From NCBI RefSeq assembly GCF_014650755.1, contig NZ_BMVO01000015.1, positions 62,001 through 126,000 of the forward strand: a stretch of 64,000 nt of DNA, given 5' to 3'. Source of the stretch: Streptomyces chryseus (GTDB taxonomy: Bacteria; Actinomycetota; Actinomycetes; Streptomycetales; Streptomycetaceae). This document shows positions 1-9,854 of this stretch, piece by piece (position 1 is the stretch's first letter; each line of letters starts with the position of its first letter). The notes beneath the pieces are model-generated. The model was not told the origin of the DNA and did not search any database. It saw nothing but the letters and a program-made list of their open reading frames with translations. The translations under genes were made by a program, and so were the position numbers.

Positions 1-563
1 CCCGGCTCCGCGCGGACCACGTCGACCTGGTGCTCCTGGACCACTACCTGCCGGACGGGAACGGGCTCGCGCTCGTCCAGGAGCTGCGCGCGCTCGGCCT
101 CCAGACCGACGTGATCATGGTGACGGCGGCGCGTGACATCGGGACCGTACAGGCGGCCATGCGCCAGGGGGCTCTCCAATACCTCGTCAAACCCTTCAAC
201 TTCGCCGGGCTGCGCACCAAGCTGGAGGCGTACGCCACGCTGCGCCGGACCCTCGACGGCGGCGGCGAGGCGGAACAGGCCGAGGTGGACCGGATCTTCG
301 GCGCGCTCTCCGTGTCCGGCTCGCCCGAGCTCCCGAAGGGGCACTCGCCGACGACCGCCGAGCTGGTGCGGCAGGTGCTGCTGGCCGCCGACGGGCCGAT
401 CTCCGCGCAGGAGATCGCGGAGCGCGCGGGCATCAGCCGGCAGACCGCGCAGCGCTATCTGAAGCTGCTGGAACGGTCGGGGCGGGTTCGGCTCAGTCTC
501 AAGTACGGCGAGACGGGCCGCCCGGAGCACCGGTACGCGTGGACGGCCGGCAGCGGCGGCTGA
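1..563 (+). CDS. Response regulator, CitB/DctR type (5' truncated)
   Basis: The frame is open from the first bases of the window, so the true start lies upstream and the phospho-acceptor half is only partly visible. What remains is the second half of a receiver domain: a DLVLLDHYLPDG segment carrying the predicted phosphorylated Asp, the conserved Thr in VTAAR, and the Lys in the LVKPF motif. A linker and a C-terminal helix-turn-helix follow (ISAQEIAERAGISRQTAQRYL). This is the architecture of CitB/DcuR/DctR regulators, which normally pair with a CitA/DcuS kinase sensing di- or tricarboxylates. The kinase would be expected just upstream. The convergent symporter gene downstream may be a target, which is inference. 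The family call is firm; the signal sensed is unknown. Confidence 0.85.
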   Translation, partial: RLRADHVDLVLLDHYLPDGNGLALVQELRALGLQTDVIMVTAARDIGTVQAAMRQGALQYLVKPFNFAGLRTKLEAYATLRRTLDGGGEAEQAEVDRIFGALSVSGSPELPKGHSPTTAELVRQVLLAADGPISAQEIAERAGISRQTAQRYLKLLERSGRVRLSLKYGETGRPEHRYAWTAGSGG

Positions 564-590
564 GACGGCGCTGCGCGGTCGGGCGGTCGC

Positions 591-620
591 GGTCGTCGGG
601 AGCGGGGTCGTCGGGAGCGG
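591..620. repeat. Two tandem copies of a 15-bp repeat
   Basis: GGTCGTCGGGAGCGG occurs twice head to tail immediately after the response regulator stop, followed by a partial third copy (GGTCGCGG). It lies in the convergent intergenic gap. No function is evident. Confidence 0.6.
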
Positions 621-683
621 GGTCGCGGTCGGCCAGGGGGCGCCGTGCCCCGTCGACGGCCCGTTTCGTGTCGCAGTGGGCGC

Positions 684-712
684 CAGGCCCCCTCGGCGAT
701 GCGGGGGGCCTG
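684..712. terminator. Probable bidirectional terminator hairpin
   Basis: A 9-bp inverted repeat (CAGGCCCCC / GGGGGCCTG) with an 11-nt loop lies between the convergent response regulator and symporter genes. There is no T-run, as is common for Streptomyces terminators. Confidence 0.5.
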
Positions 713-726
713 GGCCCGGCCGGGCG

Positions 727-2319
727 TCAGACCGCGCCCGCGCCCGTCAGCGAGCGCACCTCCGTCTCGGCGTGCCTGGCCTCGTCCGGCGGTTCGGGTG
801 ACAGCGCCGTGCCGGCCCACCCAGCGAGGAAGCCCAGCGGGATCGACACCAGGCCCGGGTTCTGGAGCGGGAAGAGCTGGAAGTCGACGCCGGGGAACAG
901 CGCTTCGGGGCTGCCCGAGACGACCGGCGAGAGCAGCACGAGCAGCACGGCCGGGATCAGGCCGCCGTACACCGACCAGACCGCGCCGCGCGTGGTGAAG
1001 TTCCGCCAGAACAGCGAGTAGAGGAGCACCGGCAGGTTGGCGGAGGCGGCGACCGCGAAGGCCAGGCCGACGAGGAACGCGACGTTCAGGTCGCGGGCGA
1101 GCAGGCCGAGGCCGATGGCCACGGCTCCGATCCCGGCCGCCGCGAACCGCGCCACCGCGACCTCGCTGTACTGCTTGGCGTGGCGCCGCCTGAGGGAGGC
1201 GTACAGATCGTGGGCGACGGAGGCGGAGGAGGCCAGGGTGATGCCGGCGACGACCGCGAGGATGGTGGCGAAGGCGACAGCCGCGACGATGGCGAACAGA
1301 ACCGTTCCTCCGGTGGAGCCCGCGCCGCCGCCGAGGTCGAGGGCGAGCAGCGGAACCGCCGTGTTGCCCGCCGCGTTCGACGCCCGTACCTCGTCGGTGC
1401 CGACCACCGCCGCCGCGCCGAAGCCGAGCACGATCGTCATCAGGTAGAAGCTGCCGATCAGGCCGATCGACCAGACGACCGAGCGGCGGGCGGCGCGCGC
1501 GGTCGGCACGGTGTAGAAGCGGGACAGGATGTGCGGCAGACCGGCCGTGCCGAGGACGAGCGCGAGGCCGAGGCTGATGAAGTCGAAGCGGGCCGTCCAG
1601 TCGCCGCCGTACCGCAGACCGGGCGAGAGGAAGTCCGCGCCGTGGCCGCTGCGTTCGGCGGCGGACAGCAGCAACTGGTTGAAGTCGCCGTGGAAGCGCA
1701 CCAGGACGAGCACCGTGAGCGCGACCGTGCCCGCCATCAGCAGCACCGCCTTGACGATCTGGATCCAGGTGGTGGCCCTCATCCCTCCCAGCGATACGTA
1801 GATCACCATCAGCGCGCCCACGCCGATGACCGTCCAGGAGCGCGCCGCCTCACTGCTCCCGCCCAGCAGCAGCGCGACCAGGCTGCCCGCCCCCACCATC
1901 TGCGCCACCAGATAGAGAACGGACACGGTGACCGAGGAAGTTCCCGCCGCGATGCGCACGGGCCGCTCCCGCATCCGGGCGGCGACGACGTCGGCGAGGG
2001 TGAACCGGCCGCAGTTGCGGACGAGTTCGGCGACGAGCAGCAGGACGACGAGCCAGGCGACGAGGAAGCCGACGGAGTAGAGCATGCCGTCGTAGCCGTA
2101 GAGGGCGATGAGGCCGGAGATGCCGAGGAAGGAGGCGGCGGACATGTAGTCGCCCGCGATGGCGAAACCGTTCTCCATCGGGGAGAACAGCCGTCCCCCC
2201 GCGTAGAACTCCTCCGCGGAACCACGCCGGTTACGGCTCACCCACGTCGTGATCGCCAGCGTCGCCGCGACGAACGCGCAGAACAGCAGCAGCGCGAGTG
2301 TCTGGTGGTCGTCGGTCAC
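727..2319 (-). CDS. Sodium:solute symporter (SSS family, ActP-like)
   Basis: A 530-residue multi-pass membrane protein of the solute:sodium symporter family. The N-terminal half carries the family core with the signature-like stretch FYAGGRLFSPMENGFAIAGDYMSAASFLG, close to acetate/cation symporter ActP and related monocarboxylate permeases. About 13 hydrophobic segments alternate with short loops. It starts at a GTG that overlaps the stop of the upstream DUF485 gene (GTGA), so the two are translationally coupled. DUF485 proteins are the usual partner (YjcH type) of ActP-like transporters. Acetate or a related short organic acid is the likely substrate, but this cannot be fixed from sequence alone. 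Confidence 0.88.
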   Translation of the reverse strand: MTDDHQTLALLLFCAFVAATLAITTWVSRNRRGSAEEFYAGGRLFSPMENGFAIAGDYMSAASFLGISGLIALYGYDGMLYSVGFLVAWLVVLLLVAELVRNCGRFTLADVVAARMRERPVRIAAGTSSVTVSVLYLVAQMVGAGSLVALLLGGSSEAARSWTVIGVGALMVIYVSLGGMRATTWIQIVKAVLLMAGTVALTVLVLVRFHGDFNQLLLSAAERSGHGADFLSPGLRYGGDWTARFDFISLGLALVLGTAGLPHILSRFYTVPTARAARRSVVWSIGLIGSFYLMTIVLGFGAAAVVGTDEVRASNAAGNTAVPLLALDLGGGAGSTGGTVLFAIVAAVAFATILAVVAGITLASSASVAHDLYASLRRRHAKQYSEVAVARFAAAGIGAVAIGLGLLARDLNVAFLVGLAFAVAASANLPVLLYSLFWRNFTTRGAVWSVYGGLIPAVLLVLLSPVVSGSPEALFPGVDFQLFPLQNPGLVSIPLGFLAGWAGTALSPEPPDEARHAETEVRSLTGAGAV

Positions 2320-2807
2320 CGCGCGGTCCCCTTGATCCCCCGGGTGAGTTCCTGCGTGTCCCAGCGGAGATCGAGCGCCGCACGGTCCCTGCGGAGCCGG
2401 GCGTGACGCGCGTAGGCCCAGGTGAGTACGAAGGTGGTGAGGAACTGCCCGAGCCCGGCGACCATCGCCACGTTCACCGCGCCGGCGACCGGGCGGGCCA
2501 TCAGGTCGTGCGCGGTGGTCGCCGCGACGACGTAGACCACGTACCAGGTGAAGAAGGCGAGGGTGGCGGGGACGACGAACCGCCGGTAGCGGCCGCGCAC
2601 TTCCTGGAAGGCGGCGCTGCGCTGCACCTCCAGATAGATCTCGGCGGCACTGGGACCGGTCCCGTCACAGCCCGCGGGCTCGGGCTGTGACGGGACCGGT
2701 GCGGGTGCGCCGGTGCCGTCGAGCTCGCCCCAGCCGGAGGCGAGCGCGTCGTACCAGGGATCGTCGAACCGCACTGCTGCGGCGTCGCGCCCTTCCTGCT
2801 TCTCCAC
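2316..2807 (-). CDS. DUF485 membrane protein (YjcH-like)
   Basis: A small membrane protein whose C-terminal half has two hydrophobic segments (YRRFVVPATLAFFTWYVVYV and NVAMVAGLGQFLTTFVLTW), the DUF485 pattern seen next to ActP symporters. I place the start at the GTG at 2807, preceded by AAGGAG at 9-nt spacing. A longer TTG-initiated reading from 2834 is possible but has no ribosome binding site. The N-terminal third is a Pro/Gly-rich, low-complexity extension, and its DNA contains a 20-bp perfect inverted repeat (2655-2700). Its stop overlaps the symporter start. Confidence 0.85.
   Translation of the reverse strand: MEKQEGRDAAAVRFDDPWYDALASGWGELDGTGAPAPVPSQPEPAGCDGTGPSAAEIYLEVQRSAAFQEVRGRYRRFVVPATLAFFTWYVVYVVAATTAHDLMARPVAGAVNVAMVAGLGQFLTTFVLTWAYARHARLRRDRAALDLRWDTQELTRGIKGTAR
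2655..2700. repeat. Perfect 20-bp inverted repeat inside the DUF485 gene
   Basis: Arms 2655-2674 and 2681-2700 are exact reverse complements, ending in ACCGGT, with a 6-nt loop. It lies wholly inside coding sequence, in the Pro-rich N-terminal segment. In length it resembles the transcription terminators elsewhere in the window. Confidence 0.9.
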
Positions 2808-2915
2808 CGAACAACTCTCCTTGTCCGCGAACAAATGGTCCGCGTGCCCAAGGATGGACAGAGTGGGAAGATCCCGGACTCTTCAATCGGCGCACTTCAC
2901 CCCTTCAGGTGAAGG

Positions 2916-2962
2916 TGAAAAAGCTCCACGCGGTCCGCCCGTGGGGGTGGACCGCGTGGAGC
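2916..2962 (-). terminator. Intrinsic terminator of parE
   Basis: Arms 2923-2936 and 2949-2962 form a perfect 14-bp stem with a 12-nt loop. Read on the minus strand it is followed at once by TTTTT (2918-2922 region). It lies 30 bp past the parE stop, so this is a canonical rho-independent terminator. Confidence 0.88.
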
Positions 2963-2992
2963 GTGGTGCGGTGCGGCGTCGGCGGCCGGGCC

Positions 2993-5113
2993 TCAGGCGT
3001 CGATGCGCGAGCGGTCCAGGGTGGCCGCCGAGCTGGTGATGAACTCCTTGCGGGGCGCGACCTCGTTGCCCATCAGGAGATCGAAGACCTGCTCGGAGGA
3101 CTCCAGGTCACCGATGTTGATACGGCGCAGCGTCCGGTGGCGGGGGTCCATCGTCGTCTCCGCCAGCTGATCGGCGTCCATCTCGCCGAGGCCCTTGTAG
3201 CGCTGGATGGAGTCCTTGTAGCGCACGTTCTTGCGCTGGTACTCCAGCAGCGTCTGCCGCAACTCGTTGTCCGAGTACGTGTAGACGTACTTGTCCTGGC
3301 CCTTCTTCGGCTGGACGAGCTCGATCCGGTGCAGCGGCGGTACGGCGGCGAAGACGCGCCCCGCCTCCACCATCGGCCGCATGTAGCGCTGGAAGAGCGT
3401 CAGCAGCAGGCAGCGGATGTGGGCGCCGTCGACGTCGGCGTCCACGAGGAGGACGATCTTGCCGTAGCGAGCGGCGTCGAGGTCGAAGGTCCGCCCCGAA
3501 CCCGCTCCTATGACCTGGATGATGGCGCCGCACTCGGCGTTCTTCAGCATGTCCGAGACGGACGACTTCTGGACGTTGAGGATCTTGCCGCGGATGGGCA
3601 GCAGCGCCTGGAACTCGGAGTTCCGGGCGAGCTTCGCCGTACCGAGCGCGGAGTCTCCCTCGACGATGAAGAGCTCGCTGCGCTCCACGTCGTCGCTGCG
3701 GCAGTCGGCGAGCTTCGCCGGCAGCGAGGAGGACTCCAGCGCGGTCTTGCGGCGCTGCGCCTCCTTGTGCTGGCGGGCCGCGATGCGCGTCCGGGCGGCG
3801 GCGACGACCTTCTCCATCACCGAGCGTGCCTGCTGCTTGGCGTCGCGCTTGGTGGAGGTCAGGAAGGTCTTCAGCTCCTTGGCCACGACGTTGCCGACGA
3901 TCCGCGCGGCCGCCGACGTACCGAGCACTTCCTTCGTCTGGCCCTCGAACTGCGGCTCGGCCAGCCGCACCGTGACGACCGCGGTCAGGCCCTCCATGGC
4001 GTCGTCCTTGACGACGTCGTCCTCGGCGACGCGCAGCAGCTTGGCCGAGCGCAGCGCCTCGTTCACCGTCCTGGTGAGGGAGCGCTCGAAGCCGGAGATG
4101 TGGGTGCCGCCCTTGGGGGTGGCGATGATGTTGACGAAGGACCTGACGGTGGTGTCGTAGCCCGTGCCCCAGCGCAGCGCGATGTCGACGCCCAGCTCGC
4201 GGGTGACCTCGGTGGCCGTCATGTGGCCGCGGTCGTCGAGGACCGGCACGGTCTCCTTGAAGGTGCCCTGCCCGCTGAGGCGCAGGACGTCGCAGACGGC
4301 CTTGTCCTGCGCGAGGTACTCGCAGAACTCGCTGATGCCGCCGTCGAAGCGGAACGTCTCCTCGGTCTTGCCCTCTCCCTCCAGGGCGCGCTCGTCGCGG
4401 ACGACGATGGTCAGGCCGGGCACCAGGAAGGCCGTCTGGCGGGCGCGCTGGTACAGCGTCTCCAGGCCGAGCTTGGCGTCCTTGAGGAAGATCTGGTGGT
4501 CGGCCCAGTACCGCACGCGGGTGCCGGTGCGCGTCTTGGGGACCCGCTTGCCCTTGCGCAGCCCGTTCGCCGGGTCGAAGGGGGCGTCGGGGCCGGATTC
4601 GGTGAACATCCCGGGGACGCCGCGCCGGAAGCTGATGGCGTGCGTCGCGCTGTTGCGGTCGACCTCGACGTCCAGGCGGGCGGAGAGGGCGTTGACGACG
4701 GAGGCGCCGACGCCGTGCAGGCCGCCGGAGGCCGCGTACGAGCCGCCGCCGAACTTTCCGCCGGCGTGCAGCTTGGTCATCACGACCTCGACGCCGGACA
4801 GGCCGGTCTTGGGCTCGACGTCGACCGGGATGCCGCGGCCGTTGTCCCTGACCTCGACGGAGCCGTCCTCGTGGAGGATGACCTCGATGTGGTCGCAGTA
4901 TCCGCCGAGGGCTTCGTCGACGGAGTTGTCGATGATCTCCCACAGGCAGTGCATGAGACCGCGGCTGTCGGTGGACCCGATGTACATGCCGGGTCGTTTG
5001 CGGACGGCCTCGAGCCCCTCGAGTACGAGAAGGTGCCGCGCGGTGTAGTTGGAACCGTCACGGTCTGCACCGGTCAGAAGCGCAGTGGACGGCACGGACG
5101 TTTCGGCGGTCAC
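2993..5113 (-). CDS. parE: DNA topoisomerase IV subunit B (GyrB/ParE family)
   Basis: A type IIA topoisomerase ATPase subunit of 706 residues that pairs with ParC to decatenate daughter chromosomes. The N-terminal GHKL ATPase has the RPGMYIGST, DNGRGIPV and GLHGVGASVVNALS motifs. The transducer domain follows, then the Toprim domain with EGDSA and DADVDG, and the C-terminal tail with QRYKGLGEMD. It lacks the long insertions of E. coli GyrB. Its position upstream of hrdB rather than beside dnaN/recF/gyrA at oriC supports ParE over GyrB. It starts at GTG 5113, with GAGGAG ten bases upstream. It appears monocistronic, ending at the T-run terminator at 2916-2962. Confidence 0.93.
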   Translation of the reverse strand: MTAETSVPSTALLTGADRDGSNYTARHLLVLEGLEAVRKRPGMYIGSTDSRGLMHCLWEIIDNSVDEALGGYCDHIEVILHEDGSVEVRDNGRGIPVDVEPKTGLSGVEVVMTKLHAGGKFGGGSYAASGGLHGVGASVVNALSARLDVEVDRNSATHAISFRRGVPGMFTESGPDAPFDPANGLRKGKRVPKTRTGTRVRYWADHQIFLKDAKLGLETLYQRARQTAFLVPGLTIVVRDERALEGEGKTEETFRFDGGISEFCEYLAQDKAVCDVLRLSGQGTFKETVPVLDDRGHMTATEVTRELGVDIALRWGTGYDTTVRSFVNIIATPKGGTHISGFERSLTRTVNEALRSAKLLRVAEDDVVKDDAMEGLTAVVTVRLAEPQFEGQTKEVLGTSAAARIVGNVVAKELKTFLTSTKRDAKQQARSVMEKVVAAARTRIAARQHKEAQRRKTALESSSLPAKLADCRSDDVERSELFIVEGDSALGTAKLARNSEFQALLPIRGKILNVQKSSVSDMLKNAECGAIIQVIGAGSGRTFDLDAARYGKIVLLVDADVDGAHIRCLLLTLFQRYMRPMVEAGRVFAAVPPLHRIELVQPKKGQDKYVYTYSDNELRQTLLEYQRKNVRYKDSIQRYKGLGEMDADQLAETTMDPRHRTLRRINIGDLESSEQVFDLLMGNEVAPRKEFITSSAATLDRSRIDA

Positions 5114-5545
5114 GCGGTTCGCTCCTCGCTGAATTTCAAATGTGTCCCGATGGGGTACGGGCCCGGCGTGGGTCGCCGGTCAGAGGGTACCGAGGCCTGG
5201 TAGAGCCGATGTGACGCCACCCTCAGGAAAACTCATGCTAGTCCAGAGTCGTATGCGCGTTCGATCCCTCGTTGGAGTGACGTGGACATCACGTTCCCTT
5301 CGAGGCATGAACCATTTAGGCTCCGGGCACGTCCTCATGAACAACCGGCAAGCCAGCCGGGAGGGCGAACACCCACCCATCGACGCGAAACCGTAGAGCG
5401 ACGCAATACGGCTCCTTCGCCGCTAACCGGCAACAGACAGCCACCTCGGAAGAATTTTCAAGGAAAAGCCACGAGCGGGAACGTTTTCGGCCTGGTTGGA
5501 TGTTGACCCTGGTACGACAGCTCGTCGAGCTAGAGAAGAGGCGAC
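5114..5545. other. Divergent intergenic region between parE and the zinc-ribbon gene
   Basis: 432 bp without a convincing gene. It holds the parE ribosome binding site next to 5113, presumably a parE promoter, and a candidate rightward promoter near 5294-5322. Local AT content is higher than in the neighbouring coding DNA. No tRNA or riboswitch is recognisable. Confidence 0.5.
5294..5322 (+). promoter_or_regulatory. Candidate HrdB-type promoter
   Basis: TTCCCT (5294-5299) and TAGGCT (5317-5322) are separated by 17 bp. The -10 fits the Streptomyces TAGGAT-like consensus; the -35 is weak. It would give a leader of about 220 nt before the gene at 5546. Confidence 0.3.
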
Positions 5546-5776
5546 GTGACTACTGTTCTGACCCCCGCGAGCCCCCTGACGGCCGCTGACCGATGCGACC
5601 GCTGCGGCGCCCAGGCTTACCTGCGCGTTGTCCTGGCCAGCGGCGGCGAACTGCTCTTTTGCGCCCACCACGGACGTAAGTTCGAGCCGGAACTCAAGAA
5701 GATCGCCGCTGAAATACAGGACGAGACCGACCGGCTGACCCCCGTGCCGCCGTCCCCGGAAGACGAGGACCGCTGA
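5546..5776 (+). CDS. Small zinc-ribbon-like protein (DUF7455 type)
   Basis: A 76-residue protein conserved in actinobacteria. It carries a CDRCGAQA knuckle near residue 17 and a matching C-A-H-H pair in LLFCAHHGRKF, so it is probably a mononuclear zinc-binding fold. The C-terminal tail is acidic and disordered. It starts at GTG 5546, preceded by an AGAAGAGG ribosome binding site. It stands alone between parE and the protease gene, its usual place in Streptomyces as I recall. No biochemical function is known to me. Confidence 0.8.
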   Translation: MTTVLTPASPLTAADRCDRCGAQAYLRVVLASGGELLFCAHHGRKFEPELKKIAAEIQDETDRLTPVPPSPEDEDR

Positions 5777-5830
5777 GAACGCAGGCACCTCGCACCCACG
5801 ACGAGCCAAGGGCCGGTCTCCGACCGGCCG

Positions 5831-5870
5831 ACGGGCGGTCTTCCCCGCGGGATCGGGGAAGGCCGCCCGT
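5831..5870. terminator. Bidirectional terminator hairpin
   Basis: A 16-bp stem (5831-5846 with 5855-5870, one G-U pair) lies between the convergent zinc-ribbon gene and protease gene. Confidence 0.75.
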
Positions 5871-5891
5871 ACTCGTACGCTGCAAGCGTAA

Positions 5892-6722
5892 TCAGCTTCT
5901 CGCTGCCCAGATGTCCGGCGCCGCTGAAAGGCGTGCGTACACCCCGGGGCTCTCCGCCTGACCGCAGCCGCTCCCCCAGGAGACGAGCCCGATCAGCAGG
6001 CCACCGGCCACCAGGGGCCCACCGCTGTCCCCCTGGCAGGCGTCGTGCCCCCCGTTCTCGTCCCCGGCGCACAGCATCGTCTCCGAGCGGTACGTGCCCT
6101 CCGCGCGGCCCGGGTAGGCGCGCTCGCAGGCACTGTCGGGCAACACCTTCACCGGGGCCGCCCGCAGCTCACCGGCGTACGCCCCGCTGCCCGTCGTATC
6201 GCCCCAGCCGTAGACCATGGCGCCGGTGCCCGCCGTGTACGCGGTGCTGCCCGGCCCGGCGGCCCTGATGGTGTCGGACGCGGGGAGCGGGTCGAGCAGC
6301 GTCAGCAGGGCGAAATCTCCCTCGTTCGTCTTGGCGTCGTACGCCGGATTGAGCTCTACGCCGCTCACGGCGATCTCCCGGCCGCCCGTCCCCTTCAGCG
6401 TGCTGCGGCCCGCGATCACCCGCAGGTCGCGCACCTGGCCGAGCGGCACGCCCAGTACATCCGAACTCACGCAGTGTGCCGCGGTCAGCACTCTGGCGGG
6501 CCCCACCAGCACTCCCCCGCAGAATTGCCCCGCTCGCGTACCTCCGAACCGGTCACGGCTGGAGAGGGCCACCACCCACGGCGACTGCGAGATCTGTACC
6601 GGCTGGCCCCCGATCACCACACCGTCCGGGGCGGCGGTGCCTCCCGATGCCTGTGGCGCCGCGACGGCCATGGCCGTCAGGGCCAGCGCCCCTGTCAGTG
6701 ATCCGGCGAAAGAGCGACGCAT
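5892..6722 (-). CDS. Secreted trypsin-like serine protease (S1 family)
   Basis: A 276-residue chymotrypsin-fold protease. A signal peptide (MRRSFAGSLTGALALTAMAVAAPQA) is followed by a short propeptide and the mature N-terminal VVIGG. The catalytic triad is visible: His in TAAHC, Asp in NEGDFALL, and Ser in CQGDSGGPL. An Asp in DACQGDSGG, six residues before the Ser, predicts trypsin-like cleavage after Arg/Lys. Cysteines fit the usual disulfides. The start is preceded by AGGAGG. The gene is monocistronic, with hairpin terminators on both sides, and probably acts extracellularly. Confidence 0.92.
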   Translation of the reverse strand: MRRSFAGSLTGALALTAMAVAAPQASGGTAAPDGVVIGGQPVQISQSPWVVALSSRDRFGGTRAGQFCGGVLVGPARVLTAAHCVSSDVLGVPLGQVRDLRVIAGRSTLKGTGGREIAVSGVELNPAYDAKTNEGDFALLTLLDPLPASDTIRAAGPGSTAYTAGTGAMVYGWGDTTGSGAYAGELRAAPVKVLPDSACERAYPGRAEGTYRSETMLCAGDENGGHDACQGDSGGPLVAGGLLIGLVSWGSGCGQAESPGVYARLSAAPDIWAARS

Positions 6723-6794
6723 ACGGCCTCCTGGCTCGGTGCAGCAATGGCACCACCAGCCTCGGGCGGACGCCTGCGCGCCGCACCCGCGAAA

Positions 6795-6840
6795 GGCCGG
6801 GGGCCCGGAGTCTCACGTACGGGACTCCGGGCCCCCGGCC
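6795..6840 (-). terminator. Terminator of hrdB
   Basis: A perfect 18-bp stem (6795-6812 with 6823-6840) with a 10-nt loop lies 42 bp past the hrdB stop and is followed by TTT on the minus strand. It separates hrdB from the protease gene. Confidence 0.85.
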
Positions 6841-6881
6841 CGAGCGGTGGGCGGCCAGGGACGTCCCGGCCGGGACAGGTC

Positions 6882-8456
<1,575 letters not shown>

Positions 8457-8717
8457 GAACAACCTCTCGGAACGATGGAAACGACTTCCGGCCTCGCCCT
8501 GAGTGCGGGCCGCGGCCGACGACATCGGCTGGGGATGTACCGACGGCGCAGGTTGAACCTCGGACTGGTTACAGCGCCACTCTCAGCAGCTGCATTCCCT
8601 CTTCGGCTGTCACCTCTTAGGTCATCGCACAGTTCCGCGGAGTGTTACGCCCAATCTGCGTGGCCCGAGTCACACCCCGTCCGAATGAGGAAGAACAGAA
8701 GGGGCATCGGCCCACAA
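8457..8717 (-). promoter_or_regulatory. hrdB leader and upstream region
   Basis: 261 bp between the hrdB start and the whiH terminator. It carries the GAGAGG ribosome binding site, a leader of about 160 nt, and a candidate promoter at 8622-8649. No gene is seen. Confidence 0.5.
8622..8649 (-). promoter_or_regulatory. ECF-like hrdB promoter candidate
   Basis: On the minus strand CGTAAC (8649-8644), a 16-bp spacer and CGATGA (8627-8622) resemble an ECF sigma promoter (AAC in the -35, CGA/CGT in the -10). hrdB of S. griseus is reported to depend on the ECF-like sigma ShbA, so an ECF-style element here is plausible. The match is by eye. Confidence 0.45.
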
Positions 8718-8753
8718 TCGTGTCGCCGGACCCCAGGGGATCCGGCGACACGA
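8718..8753 (-). terminator. Terminator of whiH
   Basis: A perfect 13-bp stem (8718-8730 with 8741-8753) with a 10-nt loop, 53 bp past the whiH stop. It separates whiH from the hrdB promoter. Confidence 0.8.
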
Positions 8754-8806
8754 GATTCGTCAGCGCAGCCGGGCCGCAAGGCACACACCCTGGCCGTGGT
8801 CCGCGG

Positions 8807-9694
8807 TCAGTGCTCGCGCGGCGCCGGCACCACACGCTCCACTTCCGGGTGAACCGTGAGCAGTTGGCGCATGGCGGCCTCGGCCGCCGGAGCGTCGCCC
8901 GCCGCGAGGGCGTCGACGGTACGCGAGTGGTGGACGAGAGCGGCCTCGGTGGGGCGGTCACAGCCGGTGACGGGGCCGCCGGACACCTGGAGGGCGGCGG
9001 AGACGATGCCGGAGAGGTGCTCCAGCATGCGGTTGCCGGCGAGCTGGATGAGCAGGGCGTGGAACTCCGCGTCGGCGCGGGAGAACGTCAGGGAGTCGCC
9101 CTGCGTGAGGGCATGGCCCATGATCTCGACCATGTCGCCGAGCCGCTGCTGGAGGTCCTCACGCCCGTGGCCGGCGGCGAGACGGGCCGCGAGCGGCTCG
9201 ATCATCCACCGCAGTTCGCCCAGTTCGCGACGCTGGTCGTCGCGCTGCGGACCGAAGGCCCGCCATTCGATGATGTCGGGGTCCAGCAGGTTCCAGTCAC
9301 TGACGGGGCGGACCCGGGTGCCGACGTTGGGGCGGGCGCTGACCAGGCCCTTCGCCTCCAGCACGCGCAGGGATTCACGGACGACGGTGCGGGAGACCTC
9401 GAAGCGCTGGCCGATCTCCTCCGGGACGAGCGGACGGTCGGCGCCGAGATCGCCGGAGACGATCATCTGGCCGAGCTGCTGGACGAGTTGGCCGTGGAGC
9501 CCGCGGCCCCGGCTGCCCGCCGAGCGGCGGCCCATCCGGCCCAGGTCCGTGTCGGCCCCTTCCCAGGAAGGCACGCCGACGCGGTCGGCGCCCGGCGCCT
9601 CTGCGTAGGGGTAGCGGTCGAGTTCACCCGGCCCGGCGAGGCCGGAGTCGGCGGGGCGGGAGGCGGTCATCATGGTGTGCGCAAGGGTACTCAC
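8807..9694 (-). CDS. whiH: GntR/FadR-family regulator, WhiH-like (sporulation)
   Basis: 295 residues. An N-terminal winged helix of the GntR family (RPLVPEEIGQRFEVSRTVVRE, residues about 75-115) is followed by an all-helical FCD ligand domain with metal-site candidates (Asp in SRADAEFHALL, His in VHHSRTVDAL). FCD domains usually bind a small carboxylate. The position directly upstream of hrdB on the same strand is that of whiH, a late-sporulation regulator in S. coelicolor; the symbol rests on this synteny plus family. The start is GTG 9694 with AAAGG six bases before it. The longer open frame to 9910 reads through the presumed promoter. Confidence 0.82.
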   Translation of the reverse strand: MSTLAHTMMTASRPADSGLAGPGELDRYPYAEAPGADRVGVPSWEGADTDLGRMGRRSAGSRGRGLHGQLVQQLGQMIVSGDLGADRPLVPEEIGQRFEVSRTVVRESLRVLEAKGLVSARPNVGTRVRPVSDWNLLDPDIIEWRAFGPQRDDQRRELGELRWMIEPLAARLAAGHGREDLQQRLGDMVEIMGHALTQGDSLTFSRADAEFHALLIQLAGNRMLEHLSGIVSAALQVSGGPVTGCDRPTEAALVHHSRTVDALAAGDAPAAEAAMRQLLTVHPEVERVVPAPREH

Positions 9695-9854
9695 GGATCC
9701 TTTGTCGGCGGGACTTCCGCGACCCTTGAGGTCTTTGGTGAAAAGCACACGAAAGGGTGATCGCCGCTCGCCCTGCAATTGACGACTTATCGGAAAGAAA
9801 CGGGCGTACACAGGGGAGTTGCGAGCGGCCGTCGGTCTCCTCGGTCGAACCTGG

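Noticed and set aside
2687..5203. 838-codon open frame on the plus strand
   Set aside because: It is antisense to parE; long antisense frames are expected in GC-rich DNA, and the product has no recognisable fold or ribosome binding site.
8457..8525. Upstream extension of HrdB to 547 residues
   Set aside because: No ribosome binding site at 8525. GTG 8456 has GAGAGG and gives the N-terminus I recall for Streptomyces HrdB.
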